From positions 1 through 64,000 of the forward strand of contig CAXARO010001022.1 of the NCBI GenBank assembly GCA_963971305.1: a stretch of 64,000 nucleotides of DNA, in the 5' to 3' direction. Positions within the stretch are counted from its first letter, which is position 1; each line of letters begins with the position of its first letter. Source of the stretch: Arcuatula senhousia (taxonomy: Eukaryota > Mollusca > Bivalvia > Mytilida > Mytilidae). The notes below the pieces were generated by a model, which worked only from the letters and a program-made list of their open reading frames with translations, was not told the DNA's origin and made no database searches. The position numbers and the translations under genes were made by a program. This document shows, in pieces, positions 10,207 through 19,960 of the stretch.

Positions 10207-10804
10207 TTTCTATGTCATTATTTGAAGGCGCTTCGTTTTCTGAATCTTTTTTAAATTCTATATGTTTTGCCGTTGTTAACATTGCGGTAAAAGGGGCAAG
10301 ATACATTCCAAATTTATAATACAATTCACAACATGCACTATTTAAAGCGTTATTAACAAAAGGGTCTTCCTCTAAATCTTGTATTAGTTTTGGAGGATCA
10401 ACAACTTTAAAATATTTTGATACACCCAAGACATACAAATTTATAAAACAGTTTCCCAAAGTCTTTGTCATACTAGACCCTAATCTTGCTTCATATTTAC
10501 AGTATAGTTTGTTTATTTGTTCCGTTGTCATTCTGTCGATATCTGATATTTGTAGTTCTCTTCCAATATATTGTTTACTTTTTCCACCGACAACAATAGC
10601 CGATAATCTCTCACGTTTTTTATCTTGTGAGAAACCATCAACATCCAAGTTTTCCCCCTCAATTTGATCACCTAAAAATTCTTCAGCATTCATTTTATAT
10701 GTTGAAAAAAAAGAATTTCTAAATTTTAAAAATTTAAATACGAAATATCCAACCAATGATAAGACAGCCATGTTTGTTGTAATTGTTAGAATTTCTAGAA
10801 GCAT
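10196..10804 (-). CDS. membrane-anchored Polinton protein of unknown role
   Basis: 202 aa. An N-terminal transmembrane helix (about 8-27, TTNMAVLSLVGYFVFKFL) is followed by a soluble domain with conserved-looking blocks (MNAEEFLGDQ; DRMTTEQINKLYCKYEARLG; TKTLGNCFINLYVLG) and an acidic tail. The blocks resemble proteins I have seen in Polintons of invertebrates; no enzymatic motif is seen. The start at 10804 is the only gene start here without AAAATG directly (A-run, then GC, then the ATG); an internal ATG at MNAEEF is an alternative. Confidence 0.65.
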   Translation of the reverse strand: MLLEILTITTNMAVLSLVGYFVFKFLKFRNSFFSTYKMNAEEFLGDQIEGENLDVDGFSQDKKRERLSAIVVGGKSKQYIGRELQISDIDRMTTEQINKLYCKYEARLGSSMTKTLGNCFINLYVLGVSKYFKVVDPPKLIQDLEEDPFVNNALNSACCELYYKFGMYLAPFTAMLTTAKHIEFKKDSENEAPSNNDIENDE

Positions 10805-10814
10805 TGCTTTTTTT

Positions 10815-10893
10815 TAATGCTTATTTTTGCCTAATTTCTTAAGCATTACCCAAGCAATACCTAAGCATTTCTTAAGCATTACTTGAGCATTAC
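10815..10893. repeat. short direct repeats AAGCATTAC between two genes
   Basis: About six imperfect copies of a 10-13 bp unit built on TTAAGCATTAC / AAGCAATAC fill the gap between the ATPase stop and the next start. It is the only repeat array inside the structural-gene run. It could be a transcript-end or start signal; nothing proves it. Confidence 0.55.
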
Positions 10894-11522
10894 TTAGTCA
10901 AGTAACCAATAATCGGTAGGTTGATCTGTCCTTAATATTAATTTACGATGCTTTTTTTTCTTAAGTTCTTCCTTTATTCTTTGCCTTTCTTCCAAAGTTG
11001 GGATGACGTCATTTTCTCTTAAACAATTGTCGTAACTATCCCTGTCTTTTGTGTAAAACATACATAACCATTTTGTTTGTTCTCTCAGATCTTTTAAGAC
11101 AGAGTTGTATCTCTGAGAAATGACCCACACCGATTGTTCCGCGTGTCTTCCTGAAAATGCAAGCTCAGACAACATATCTTTTTTCTTTGTTAGTTCTTTT
11201 GTTGCACTGCAATCATCAATAATATATAACGTTGGATGACCGGCATATTTATTAAAAAAAATCTCAAAAGCTCCTGTAACTTTTCTTCTTCTTTTACTAT
11301 TGGATTAACGATGATTAGATTTTTTGTTTTTGGTTTTTTAACGTCACCAATCCATTCACGATTTTTGTATGCTTTGTTCCATTGAATGGTTGGGCAAAGT
11401 ACAACTATATGTTCAAACACTTTATTATATTCTTTTTCTAATAAATCAAGAACAAATTCAGTCTTTCCACATCCTGTTTGACCGCAGATTATTGCACAAT
11501 GGGGATATTTTGGTAATTCCAT
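10894..11522 (-). pseudogene. packaging ATPase (FtsK/HerA type), frameshifted in a homopolymer
   Basis: The genome-packaging ATPase of the Polinton morphogenesis module. Walker A is GQTGCGKT at residues 14-21. Walker B (hydrophobic run ending DD, about 11203-11230) lies in the shifted frame, and the second part has ELAFSGRHAEQSVWVISQRY with the downstream sensor-like Gln/Arg region and ends YWLLD. The two frames (11190-11522 and 10894-11175 plus upstream codons) overlap; the break falls in a run of eight A on the plus strand at 11254-11261. That could be a real loss, a sequencing or assembly slip, or polymerase slippage. The gene is 11 bp downstream of the capsid gene, the classic ATPase/capsid pairing. 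The start follows CTTTTAAA. Confidence 0.88.
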
Positions 11523-11533
11523 TTTAAAAGGAA

Positions 11534-12799
11534 TTAATAATTAACTTCTTTAAATCTTCCATCTTCAAAATTAATTTGTGCATCTTGTATAACAAACAGA
11601 TAAACATTTATTGATTTGTCTGCTCCTGAAGTTTTGGTTATTTGTATGGTTACGCCTTCAGAAGTGTTTTCGATTCTTCTACCCGAACCGTGTAATGCGT
11701 TATCATCCGTTGAACGTAAATCTAGCCACAATGCGTAATTAGTCGTTAAATATTTTTCCAATGTTGTATATGATAAATTTAGATTTTTTGCAATCAGGTT
11801 TGTTTCTTTATCCCTTTTTGAATTCAAACCAAAGAATTTATTTATTTCATCCCACTGTTGATATGCTTTCATTCCTTGACTATAAAGTTGATTTGGAACC
11901 CCTTCAATTGTCATTTCTACTTTTGTTATGTTAGGATTATAAAAAGTTTCAGTGCTTGTCCTATCAGGATCTTCAAAAAGCATTAGAATTCCTTTCATGC
12001 TTCTGGCCGGAACATTTAAATTAATATTCCACAATGTATCGGATTTGTTTTTGGTTATTTTTCTATGTCTCAGTATTCTATCGTACAAAATAACCATCTT
12101 ACCGTCAACTTGTTGCCTTATCTGTCTTGCCAATTCAGCATCAGTAACCATATCAAATTCCAAACAAATGTTTTTGACTTTATAACTTGCAGATGCATCC
12201 GACGATTTGATAACATCACCATAACTATTAAATGTAAGTTCATATTCAAGTCTATCACCAAGACCCGCTTGATAAAAAGGCATATGAGTTTCCAAAAGTT
12301 CAAAATCAAGTGGGATACAAAATCTTGAACCATATGCGGTGGCGATTGCTTCATCACCTACGTCTGACCCTTTATCATCTGCACCAACCCTATGTTTTAA
12401 CATGTTTGCCTCACCGATACCTTGGTATGCCATATTGTTACGTTCAGATGCAGATTTCCATAAATCAGTATAGCAATAATAGATGTCACTATCATCAATT
12501 GACATAATTTCATTTCCGCTAATACGAATTGTTGTTTTTTTAACTATTGCCCTTCCTATGTTTTGATATATAGTTGCATTGTCGTCTGTGGATTGGATTT
12601 CTATTTCGAATGCTAATCTGGTTGTTCCGGGAACAATAACATCATTGTTGCCTAGATTTGGGAATCTCACTAATAACTGTTGATTTTGATCAATAGTTGA
12701 AGGATTATTGGTTATCACCACACTTTGGCGAATACCTTTTACACCGCGGGGTTCTCTTGTTTTTCTGTAGGGATTTAATTTGTTTCCGTATGCCGACAT
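11534..12799 (-). CDS. MCP: double-jelly-roll major capsid protein
   Basis: About 421 aa from the ATG at 12799 (MSAYGNK). I prefer it over an in-frame start 12 codons upstream because the latter runs into the preceding gene while this one has the CCTTTAAAA leader. Length, position next to the ATPase, and the pattern of beta-rich segments with GTTRLAFEIEIQS near the start and YALWLDLRSTDDNALHGSG near the end match Polinton/adintovirus hexon-type capsid proteins. It would form pseudo-hexameric capsomers. The frame is uninterrupted from end to end. Two antisense frames over 12065-12507 and one on the same strand are shadows. Confidence 0.9.
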   Translation of the reverse strand: MSAYGNKLNPYRKTREPRGVKGIRQSVVITNNPSTIDQNQQLLVRFPNLGNNDVIVPGTTRLAFEIEIQSTDDNATIYQNIGRAIVKKTTIRISGNEIMSIDDSDIYYCYTDLWKSASERNNMAYQGIGEANMLKHRVGADDKGSDVGDEAIATAYGSRFCIPLDFELLETHMPFYQAGLGDRLEYELTFNSYGDVIKSSDASASYKVKNICLEFDMVTDAELARQIRQQVDGKMVILYDRILRHRKITKNKSDTLWNINLNVPARSMKGILMLFEDPDRTSTETFYNPNITKVEMTIEGVPNQLYSQGMKAYQQWDEINKFFGLNSKRDKETNLIAKNLNLSYTTLEKYLTTNYALWLDLRSTDDNALHGSGRRIENTSEGVTIQITKTSGADKSINVYLFVIQDAQINFEDGRFKEVNY

Positions 12800-12818
12800 T
12801 TTTAAAGGAAAAAATTTG

Positions 12819-13334
12819 TTATAAAAATAATTCAATTGTTAATGATATTACAATGTCTACACTTGATGCATTTTCCCATGGGACTGACAAAGCATCCGAT
12901 ATTAATGGTTTAGCGTCAATAACAAAATTTATTGCATCTCCAGCTTCAACTTTTAAAGGGATGTAAAACGTTTCAAAATTACCATAAATATTTGCGTCAT
13001 AATTCAGTTTATATTTTAATGAATCATTAAGATTTATGGTAATGTATATAGAATCCGCGGTTGGTGCAGCATTTCTTGCACTCATTCCTAGAATTTGTCC
13101 GGGATAGGCCATTATATATTCAACTTCACTTCCATTTTCACCAAAACCAATTTTTCTACTTTTGCCAACATCCCCCTTATATGCTGTATTAATACTTATT
13201 ATTTTTCTATCTGGTATATTTTGAACTTTTTCATATAAAATAGTATTATTGAGATTTATTATTTTCATTGAATTCTTAATATCATTCAATTCTGATTCGG
13301 GAAATTTTTTTTTATTAAAACCAAATATACTCAT
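12819..13334 (-). CDS. beta-rich virion protein candidate beside the capsid gene
   Basis: About 171 aa from the ATG at 13334 (MSIFGFNKKK), which overlaps the preceding stop as ATGA. The C-terminal two thirds alternate short beta-type stretches (ISINTAYKGD, SIYITINLND, FETFYIPLKVEAGDAINFVIDA) without cysteines or membrane segments, consistent with a jelly-roll or spike-like structural protein. Sitting between the capsid and the penton-like gene supports a virion role. I do not recognise a family with certainty. Confidence 0.6.
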   Translation of the reverse strand: MSIFGFNKKKFPESELNDIKNSMKIINLNNTILYEKVQNIPDRKIISINTAYKGDVGKSRKIGFGENGSEVEYIMAYPGQILGMSARNAAPTADSIYITINLNDSLKYKLNYDANIYGNFETFYIPLKVEAGDAINFVIDAKPLISDALSVPWENASSVDIVISLTIELFL

Positions 13335-13978
13335 TTTATAAGCTCCAAAATGCAAACCACAGGTAATTTATTATTTATCTTATTATTATTCTCATCTCTA
13401 ATTTCTAATTTAAATTCTGTTATAACATCGTTTACCAAGCATTTATATTCCGGATTTTCAAATCTAACTGTTATAACATCCCCGAACTCTTTATTTTCAA
13501 CAGGAATAACCGTTAATAAAGTACTAGGCTTTCCATCAAAATAATTATGAGAAGTACTTACTTGCTCCAAATGTAAATACAATGATTTGTGAATAGCAAA
13601 ATCTATGGGTTTATTTCCTACGTGCGTTTGATTGGCTTCAAATATTTGTTTATGTCTGAATCCCAACATCTGTTTCAATCCTTTACTTATTTTTAAATCA
13701 GTTGGTGTTGTCAATGATGCAAACCCATTTGTTTCATTTACTTCTATTGTAATATTCGCTTTTTGAAATTCATCTTTAAGTTTTTGAAACCCATAACATC
13801 CATCTGTAATTTTTATGGTTTTTCTTTCTTCAACTTTTCGTATTTGTTCATCTAAAACATTATACCAACCTAAATTATATGTTATGGATTTTAAACCGAT
13901 TTGTTTATTTTCATTTCTATTATCAATGCCTTCACTTAGATTTATTATATTATTAATATTTGATATAGTGTGATACAT
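13331..13978 (-). CDS. minor capsid (penton-like) protein
   Basis: 215 aa. The alternating beta pattern and the blocks DGKPSTLLTVIPV, then FEN-P, then FKLEIRDENNNKI ending with a LEL motif match the single-jelly-roll penton/minor capsid proteins of Polintons and adintoviruses. It would occupy the five-fold vertices. The frame is intact. Its start is only 15 bp from the start of the divergent 13994 gene, and its stop overlaps the next start (ATGA). The family call is by pattern recognition; a structure prediction would settle it. Confidence 0.75.
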   Translation of the reverse strand: MYHTISNINNIINLSEGIDNRNENKQIGLKSITYNLGWYNVLDEQIRKVEERKTIKITDGCYGFQKLKDEFQKANITIEVNETNGFASLTTPTDLKISKGLKQMLGFRHKQIFEANQTHVGNKPIDFAIHKSLYLHLEQVSTSHNYFDGKPSTLLTVIPVENKEFGDVITVRFENPEYKCLVNDVITEFKLEIRDENNNKINNKLPVVCILELIK

Positions 13979-13993
13979 TTTTTAAGATAAAAA
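13979..13993. promoter_or_regulatory. 15-bp divergent start region
   Basis: Only 15 bp (TTTTTTAAGATAAAA) separate two head-to-head ATGs. It is near-symmetric: each gene reads the same T/A tract into AAAATG. Conventional upstream promoters would have to lie within coding sequence. Regulatory role inferred. Confidence 0.45.
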
Positions 13994-15196
13994 ATGACTA
14001 AAATAACAGAAGAATATAAATATAATCCTAATGCGGAGCATGACACTCGTCCAAATAATAAGGTAAAAGAAAGTTTGGATCTGATCAAACAAACAATATT
14101 TGTTAATCAAAAAGATAGCTTTGAAGTCATTTTCCCTGATTTATTTAAAAATTATCAAAATCCACCAATACACACCAACGAACCATGGAATACATGGATT
14201 CATTCCTCATTTGATTGGTGGCAATGTCAGCTAAACTTTGCCGTCTGGTGTGCCACTGCAGGATGTGGGGTTTCTTTTGTTGATCATATTCAAAATACCA
14301 CAAATCTTACCAGATCGGTTTATATGTTTCATTTGTATTATTGTACGGCTAGAATCTTAAAAGAACTTAAATCCCCTTTACCAAGTGACCCGGCATTTTG
14401 TTATTACAAAAACCCATATTCTAAAGCTGCTTATGAACGATTATGTAATGAGTTTAATGTTTCTCCAAGAACAGATTGGAGACAGAAAATGGAAAAAGCA
14501 TGACAAGGATTGGGATACTTTACCCAGTATTATAAACCAGGTGGAGAATATAGATATCATCACAAAAGTGAAGGACCTTTTTTTAATGTTATGGATAAAT
14601 TATATCATTCACAGGATATAAGTATGGCTTGGACAACATTTATACCAAACATATCAAAGGGTTTTACAAAAGCTGGAATAGAACGAATTAATGAAAGTAT
14701 TAGAACTTATGTGTGGGCTTTATTAGGTGCACAATCTCAAACAAAAGTAGAAATATTAAAAGTAGGAACAGGATTTGATGCACAAAAACAATTTTTAGCA
14801 AATGTACAAGATGTTATTAACAGTCCTATCGATTTGCCCACTCAGATATCAAATTATCAAAATGTTTTAAAATATGCAAGAAGTAAAGTTGATTACGCTT
14901 ATGGACTTGGTTTATACATGTCTCCCAGCGATATGGTTTTACAAATTGGTACTATCGTTGGTTATAATAATAAAATTGTAATTGCAACAGAAAACCAAAC
15001 GCTCGGCTTGAACGACGATTTGAATAATAAAAATTTTGATCCTGTTGATTCTAACCCAAAAAAGTCAGAACCAAAAATACCGGAACCAATAACAATAAAA
15101 CAAGTTCAAATACATGACGATCACGAAGATCATAAAAAGGCAATAATATTTGGAAGTATTGTATTGGGTATTACAGCGCTTAATTTATTTTCTTAA
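13994..15196 (+). pseudogene. Polinton protein with C-terminal membrane anchor, one nonsense codon
   Basis: A roughly 400-codon frame interrupted by an in-frame TGA at 14501-14503; the reading frame is the same on both sides (13994-14503 and 14504-15196). The N-terminal part has WNTWIHSSFDWWQCQLNFAV, tryptophan- and cysteine-rich, and the region around the stop carries DWRQKM. The C-terminal part has a proline/glutamate-rich linker followed by a terminal transmembrane helix (AIIFGSIVLGITALNLF). This two-part architecture is familiar to me from invertebrate Polintons but I know of no assigned function; a virion surface or attachment role is a guess. The 3' end overlaps the convergent gene at 15185 by 12 bp. 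Confidence 0.7.
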
Positions 15197-16248
15197 ATAT
15201 TCCCTAGCGGCGGTATATAATAGACCAACAACCAAAACAAGCAAAGCCCATAGGTTGTTTGCAAACCAATTTACTACGTCTTTTGTTGTGGACAATAACC
15301 AAGATACGATTGAACCTATAATACCTGGTAATGCAGCTCCTAATTTTCCTGCAAGAAAAGATAATAGTTTTCCAAGATTTTTTAACTGTTTCTTTATCCA
15401 GTCTTGTACACCGCCTTCCGATGGCGTTGGGGGAGGAGGTGAAGGGGAAGTAGATCCACCAGTAAATGTTTCGACAATAACACCGATAATCATTCCAAAA
15501 GCGGTTAAGATACTAACCAGGGTGATGCCTTGTTCTCTTAATAAAGTCCTTATTCTTTCGCCTAATGTTTTGTCTTCGTTTAATACTTTACGTATTGTCT
15601 CTTTGATTCTATTTACCTGAGTACGTAATTTTTCTTTATTGATATTAATTACTTCTAGTCTTGAACTTCTCTCAATTTCCAAATCTCTAATTCTACTACT
15701 TATTCTATTTATTTGGAATTCATCATTGTCTTCTTTTGCTTGTTCTAATTTGGTATTTTCTTTTGCTAACTCTTTATTTGTTTCGTTTAGTTTTGCTAAT
15801 TCGTTTGCAATCTCTTCTTTTACTGTGGTCATTGCACTGATTACGCCATCCATCTCTCTTTTTGTCATGTCTGTTTGTGTTTCTTCATTTATAAAAGATA
15901 TCCCTTGTTCATCAAATGAAGTTTCTATTTCTTTTACATGTGTTTCTGAATTACTTGCGGTTTCTAATAATTCTTGCACTTCTTGTTGTGTGGATATTTC
16001 TTGTAATGGAATATTTTCTATGGTATTATTAAGTTCACGAATTGGTCCTTTATTTAACATTCTTTGAAACTCTGCTCTACCTTCTCTTATTCTATCAGAT
16101 ATTTTAAAATCATTTACACCTAAAACATCTCTGACAAAATTAATGCCATGTTGTTTTTGAAGAGTGCTAAATTTATAAAATTTTAATAAACCGTTTTGGT
16201 AATATGTCAATGCAATTTCCTTAGCATTTTCATCTTTTACATATAACA
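15185..16248 (-). pseudogene. C-terminal part of a coiled-coil membrane protein split by a transposon
   Basis: About 352 codons remain here; the N-terminal 94 codons lie at 19583-19864 on the far side of the inserted element. This part has a long predicted coiled coil (heptad-like E/K/L/I repeats, roughly 110-220 of the fragment), a hydrophobic segment (ITLVSILTAFGMIIGVIVETF), a proline-rich linker (SPSPPPPTPSEGG) and a C-terminal membrane region with amphipathic and transmembrane helices (LWALLVLVVGLLYTAA). The layout suggests a virion membrane or fusion/penetration-associated protein, but no activity is shown. Frame continuity across the insertion is exact when the element and one 5-bp duplicate are discounted. 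The GTG at 16249 is not a natural start. Confidence 0.75.
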
Positions 16249-17137
16249 CACTGTATGGAAAGAGCGAAAGGGAAAAACGGTTGATTTCTGTGCCCCGGTG
16301 TAGTTTACTCCTGTGTCATTGTTGTATTGTGGGTAAAACAGACGATTGTAAACATCAGGAAGACGAAAATATGTCATTTAGGTAGAAAAATAGATATACT
16401 AGTGTTGTTAAGGTTCATTTGTAGTTTCTTACTTGTCACTCTATTGTTTTCTAACAAGTTTTAAATCAATAGATAAATAATGTAAGAAATATCGCAATAA
16501 AAAAACAAAAAGTTAAAATGATGAAAATCGCATAATTCTTTGGTACATCTGTAAGCAATTAGTAAGTGTAAATATTCTTTATAATATTTTATAACATATT
16601 CTACTGTCGAAGATTAGAAATTATCCTCTCAAATGATTTTACAGCTGTGTTTAACTTATGAGGCGAATGTTTATTGTGTGCCCTGCTGCTGTTAAGTTCT
16701 GTGCACGCTGTAGTTTATTTGAGAGCAGTTTTTAAAGTAGCGAAAGTTTATTTATGTGTTCTGATAAAACTTATCAGAATAGAAAAAGCCTTTAATTTAT
16801 AGAAAAACTCATTTCTAAGTAGCAGTTTGCGTTTTTCATCTTAATTTGATGGAATATCTTATGAAAGGTTAACAAAAAACCTACAATAAGTAACAGATTT
16901 AACTGATTTGTTGTTTTGTAAACACTCAATAAAAAGGGTTGAAGAAATGCTGTCGTTTATTTCCGAGTTCACGAATGTTGATTTCTGTACAGCAAAAATT
17001 GTTGTAGTTTATTTCTGTGCTATTTATTTTTATTATAATAATTTTTTATTGTTTGATGTTATAAACATGAATGTGCTTTAAATACAGGCTAGAGGCACTA
17101 ATGGAAATATATTTTTTTTCAATTTCAGAAATATAAT

Positions 17138-17314
17138 ATGGATAAATTAAAATGCGAATATTGTGATTTTTTTTCTGGCATATTCAACGACACAATTTTG
17201 CATTTTGTCCATAACCATCTCAAGGAAAAAGTAAATATCAAAATTAGAGTGGATGAGAAAAAGAACAAGTTTAAACATTTAAAATTTGATTTGAGACCAG
17301 AAGATGAAATTTAA
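17138..17314 (+). CDS. possible exon: 58-codon C2H2 zinc finger after a splice acceptor
   Basis: An ATG frame just after a polypyrimidine tract and CAG acceptor (about 17111-17128) encodes 58 residues with KCEYC and HFVHNH, giving C6-x2-C9-x12-H22-x4-H27, a proper C2H2 finger, followed by a lysine-rich tail and a TAA. It is too short for a transposase. It may be a first coding exon of a lost transposase, or a captured host exon. Real coding status is unproven. Confidence 0.4.
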   Translation: MDKLKCEYCDFFSGIFNDTILHFVHNHLKEKVNIKIRVDEKKNKFKHLKFDLRPEDEI

Positions 17315-17866
17315 AATGGAAAAAACATTGTACCAGACGAATAAAAAACTTACAATAACCGTTGTTGACTTTGATGATGTTTTGGAACCCCCATCGTCTA
17401 TTGAATTTGGGTATAAAACTGTTAGTTTTATTGTTCGGAAATGTTATTTTGAAATGTAATCATAAACAAACCGAATACTGTATAGCAGGAAATTATCGAG
17501 ACAGTTTTATTTTGCGATTTTCGCACTGACATTGCTGCACCTAAATTTAGAAAATACACGGCGCGATATGTGTCCTCCAATTTAGTCTAAATGGACAGTA
17601 CGATTACTGTGCAAATTTAAGACTGTGTTAACTAAAACTCAGTAGTCCTTCAAGGAAAAGCAAAGACGGTGCGAAAAAAAAATCACAGACAAATCAATAC
17701 ATACTATTCTATTCTATTCTGTATAAAAATAGATTTTATCACCAATTAATTTTGTCGTGCTTTGTTTAAAAGAGCTTTATATATTATTTTTGTAATTTAT
17801 AGAATAAGTAAAACATTAGATGGTTTAGACAGGAATTGTAAATGAACACTTGTTTTAAAATTATCC

Positions 17867-19005
17867 TGGGGCCGTGTTAACGAAGGTGTCCTAGGATAAG
17901 GACATGTCTAAGGATGGTCTTGTTTAGCTTCAGCATAGATGAATTTCAGAACCTTTGTCATACTCATATTGTTCATAGTATGGCCACATTAAGAAGAGCT
18001 GGCGGTTCCAGTATATGATATGTCGTTCTGCATTTGCTACGCCTTCGCATTATCTCGTCTTTTACTTATTCTCACGTGTACTATATTGATTAATTGTATG
18101 TGAACTGATATTATTCCTTGTTTTCATGTTCATACTAACAGAAATTGTAAATACATTGTATTGATAGTAATTGATCGAATTTGTTGTATGTAAATGTTCA
18201 TATATAATCTCTTAAAAGAGGAAATAAAGATATGAATGAATGGATGAATGAGTGTTATTGAAGGCATCCTAAAAATGACACGTCCTAAATTTGGTCCGTA
18301 ATTAAGGTTGTAAAAATTGTTGTCCTAGGACCATCCTTGTGATTTTAAATTAAAAAAAATGTCTGAAATAGGTTTTATCCCCTTGAATTAGGGTTGTATG
18401 TGGCCCAACTCTCATTTTTGATATTTTACTTTCTACATTTAGCAAACAAAGATATTTTTGCCATTGATTAAATTTTCCCAATAGTGACTCATATATTTGC
18501 GTTTTACCAGTTACATTTTGACGATATTCTAATATATGTAGTACTAGACTTTTGAAATTAACATTTAACAGTTCATGTGGATATTTGCTTCCCAAACCTA
18601 GGGATTTACTTTTGGTATTAGTGATAAGTGCAACGCGCAGAACAAAAATGAATGAAGAAATGCAATGATATTGCAATACATTATTTTTATTCTCTCTAAA
18701 AATAACAAAGGCAATGTAATAAAAATGCTTAAATCTATTTTGCATTTGAAAATGTAAAACAAAAAACTTAAAGTTTTTTTTTCAAACGCCTTCACATCGG
18801 CGTAAATGCATGACATTTGGCTATTCAGGATTATCTTAAATTCGTATAAGGATGTTCCTATTTAAGGTTATCGATCTAAGATGGTTTCGTTTAACATCCT
18901 TGGACGCGTCAAGGATGATCCTTTCTACATCCCATTTTAAGTCATAAGACATTGTTTAGGATACAGCTTAGGACAGCTTCATTAACCTGTCCCCTGGTTT
19001 AGAGT
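17867..19005. mobile_element. inverted-repeat element nested inside the nested transposon
   Basis: The left end CCTGGGGCCGTGTTAACGAA and the inverted right end CCAGGGGACAGGTTAATGAA share a roughly 30-bp imperfect inverted repeat that continues into CTGTCCTA words. The interior holds more GTCCTAGGA/AGGATG motifs and an AATAAAGATATGAATGAATGG stretch (about 18219-18240) resembling a retroposon tail. No clear target duplication. Third level of nesting in this locus. Confidence 0.5.
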
Positions 19006-19582
19006 TAGAACTAAAGTTATATTTCCATTATTTGATCTGATTTTCTATGGCCAAGTATTTATAACTCAGAACGAAACATTCGCAACCACACAAATAAACT
19101 TCCGCGGGCTCTGAAATATACATTCGCATGTAGAAAATCAGCACAGAAATATACATTCGCGGTGCAAATTTTAACACCTACTCTTATTTCATCGATCTGT
19201 CTTGAACCTTTGCATAATTAAACTTTATTTATCAACAATAGAGTTCTATATATACTTAAATACACGATGAACAGTTTTTGTTCACTTTAATTTCATCTGC
19301 AAGTGTTTAATTTATGTAATTTTTCCAAAAAAATGTGTTTTATTTATAAATTGATGACTTTTTGTGATCAAAATAGCTTATGACATAAAAATGCAAGTAA
19401 AACTTGAATAAACTAAATCGTTACTATCTAATGTTGAAATCACCGACAATGCAGGATATGTAATTATTCAATAATTAAGTAAAAGGGCAGAAAAAACAGA
19501 CGACTTCATTTTGAGCACAGCAATAAACTACATCGGGGCACAGAAATCAACCGTTTTTCCCTTTCGCTCTTTCCATACAGTG

Positions 19583-19864
19583 TAACAGAGGTCTTCCATC
19601 ATTATCTTTCCTGATAAAAAAATCTTTATAATTTTTATCTGAATATGTTTCACGATTTTCTTCATAAAATCTTTTCATCATTGTTTTTGTAGTTTCTTTT
19701 TCACGAATTTTAGCGTCATTTTCTGATAAATATCTTAACACTTCATATTCCTTATTTATTGACTTTTGAAATTCTTCGTCATTTTGAAAAGACGTTTCTT
19801 CTTCTTCTTCATTATAATCATCTTCAAATGCGGGGTTATCAAACTCAAAACCTCCTTCAGCCAT
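19583..19864 (-). pseudogene. N-terminal part of the split coiled-coil protein
   Basis: 94 codons starting at an ATG with the TTTTAAAAAA leader. The segment is strongly acidic (EDDYNEEEEETSFQNDEEF) followed by a charged helical stretch (REKETTKTMMKRFYEENRE). It ends at the 5-bp duplication where the nested element begins. The remaining 352 codons are at 15185-16243 in the same frame. The few codons reading into the transposon terminus are not native. Confidence 0.75.
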
Positions 19865-19960
19865 TTTTTTAAAAAGAATTTAATTCATATTTTGGTGGAG
19901 GATCATTTACTATAGTTATTTTATTGAAGAAAATAAGCGAGCAAGTCGAGCGGTTACCCT

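Larger units (their letters stand above)
16249..19582. mobile_element. nested DNA transposon with CACTGTATGG ends and 5-bp target duplication
   Basis: 3,334 bp inserted in a Polinton gene. Both ends read inward CACTGTATGGAAAGAGCGAA, with inverted repeats of about 60 bp. TAACA is duplicated at 16244-16248 and 19583-19587. Several subterminal copies of GTAGTTTATTTCTGTGC-like words occur near both ends (about 16278-16310, 16690-16725, 16995-17025, 19070-19165, 19505-19545). No transposase is visible; frames on the minus strand near 18350-18816 show no known domain. CAC termini with a 5-bp duplication are features of Transib and RAG-like elements; CAC ends plus subterminal repeats also recall EnSpm/CACTA, but that family usually makes 2-4 bp duplications. 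Confidence 0.85.

Noticed and set aside
18350..18816. 131- and 72-codon minus frames in the nested element
   Set aside because: They run through an inverted-repeat element and show no domain.
16249..19582. RAG1/Transib transposase gene
   Set aside because: Ends and target size fit, but no DDE transposase frame is visible; only the non-autonomous unit can be claimed.
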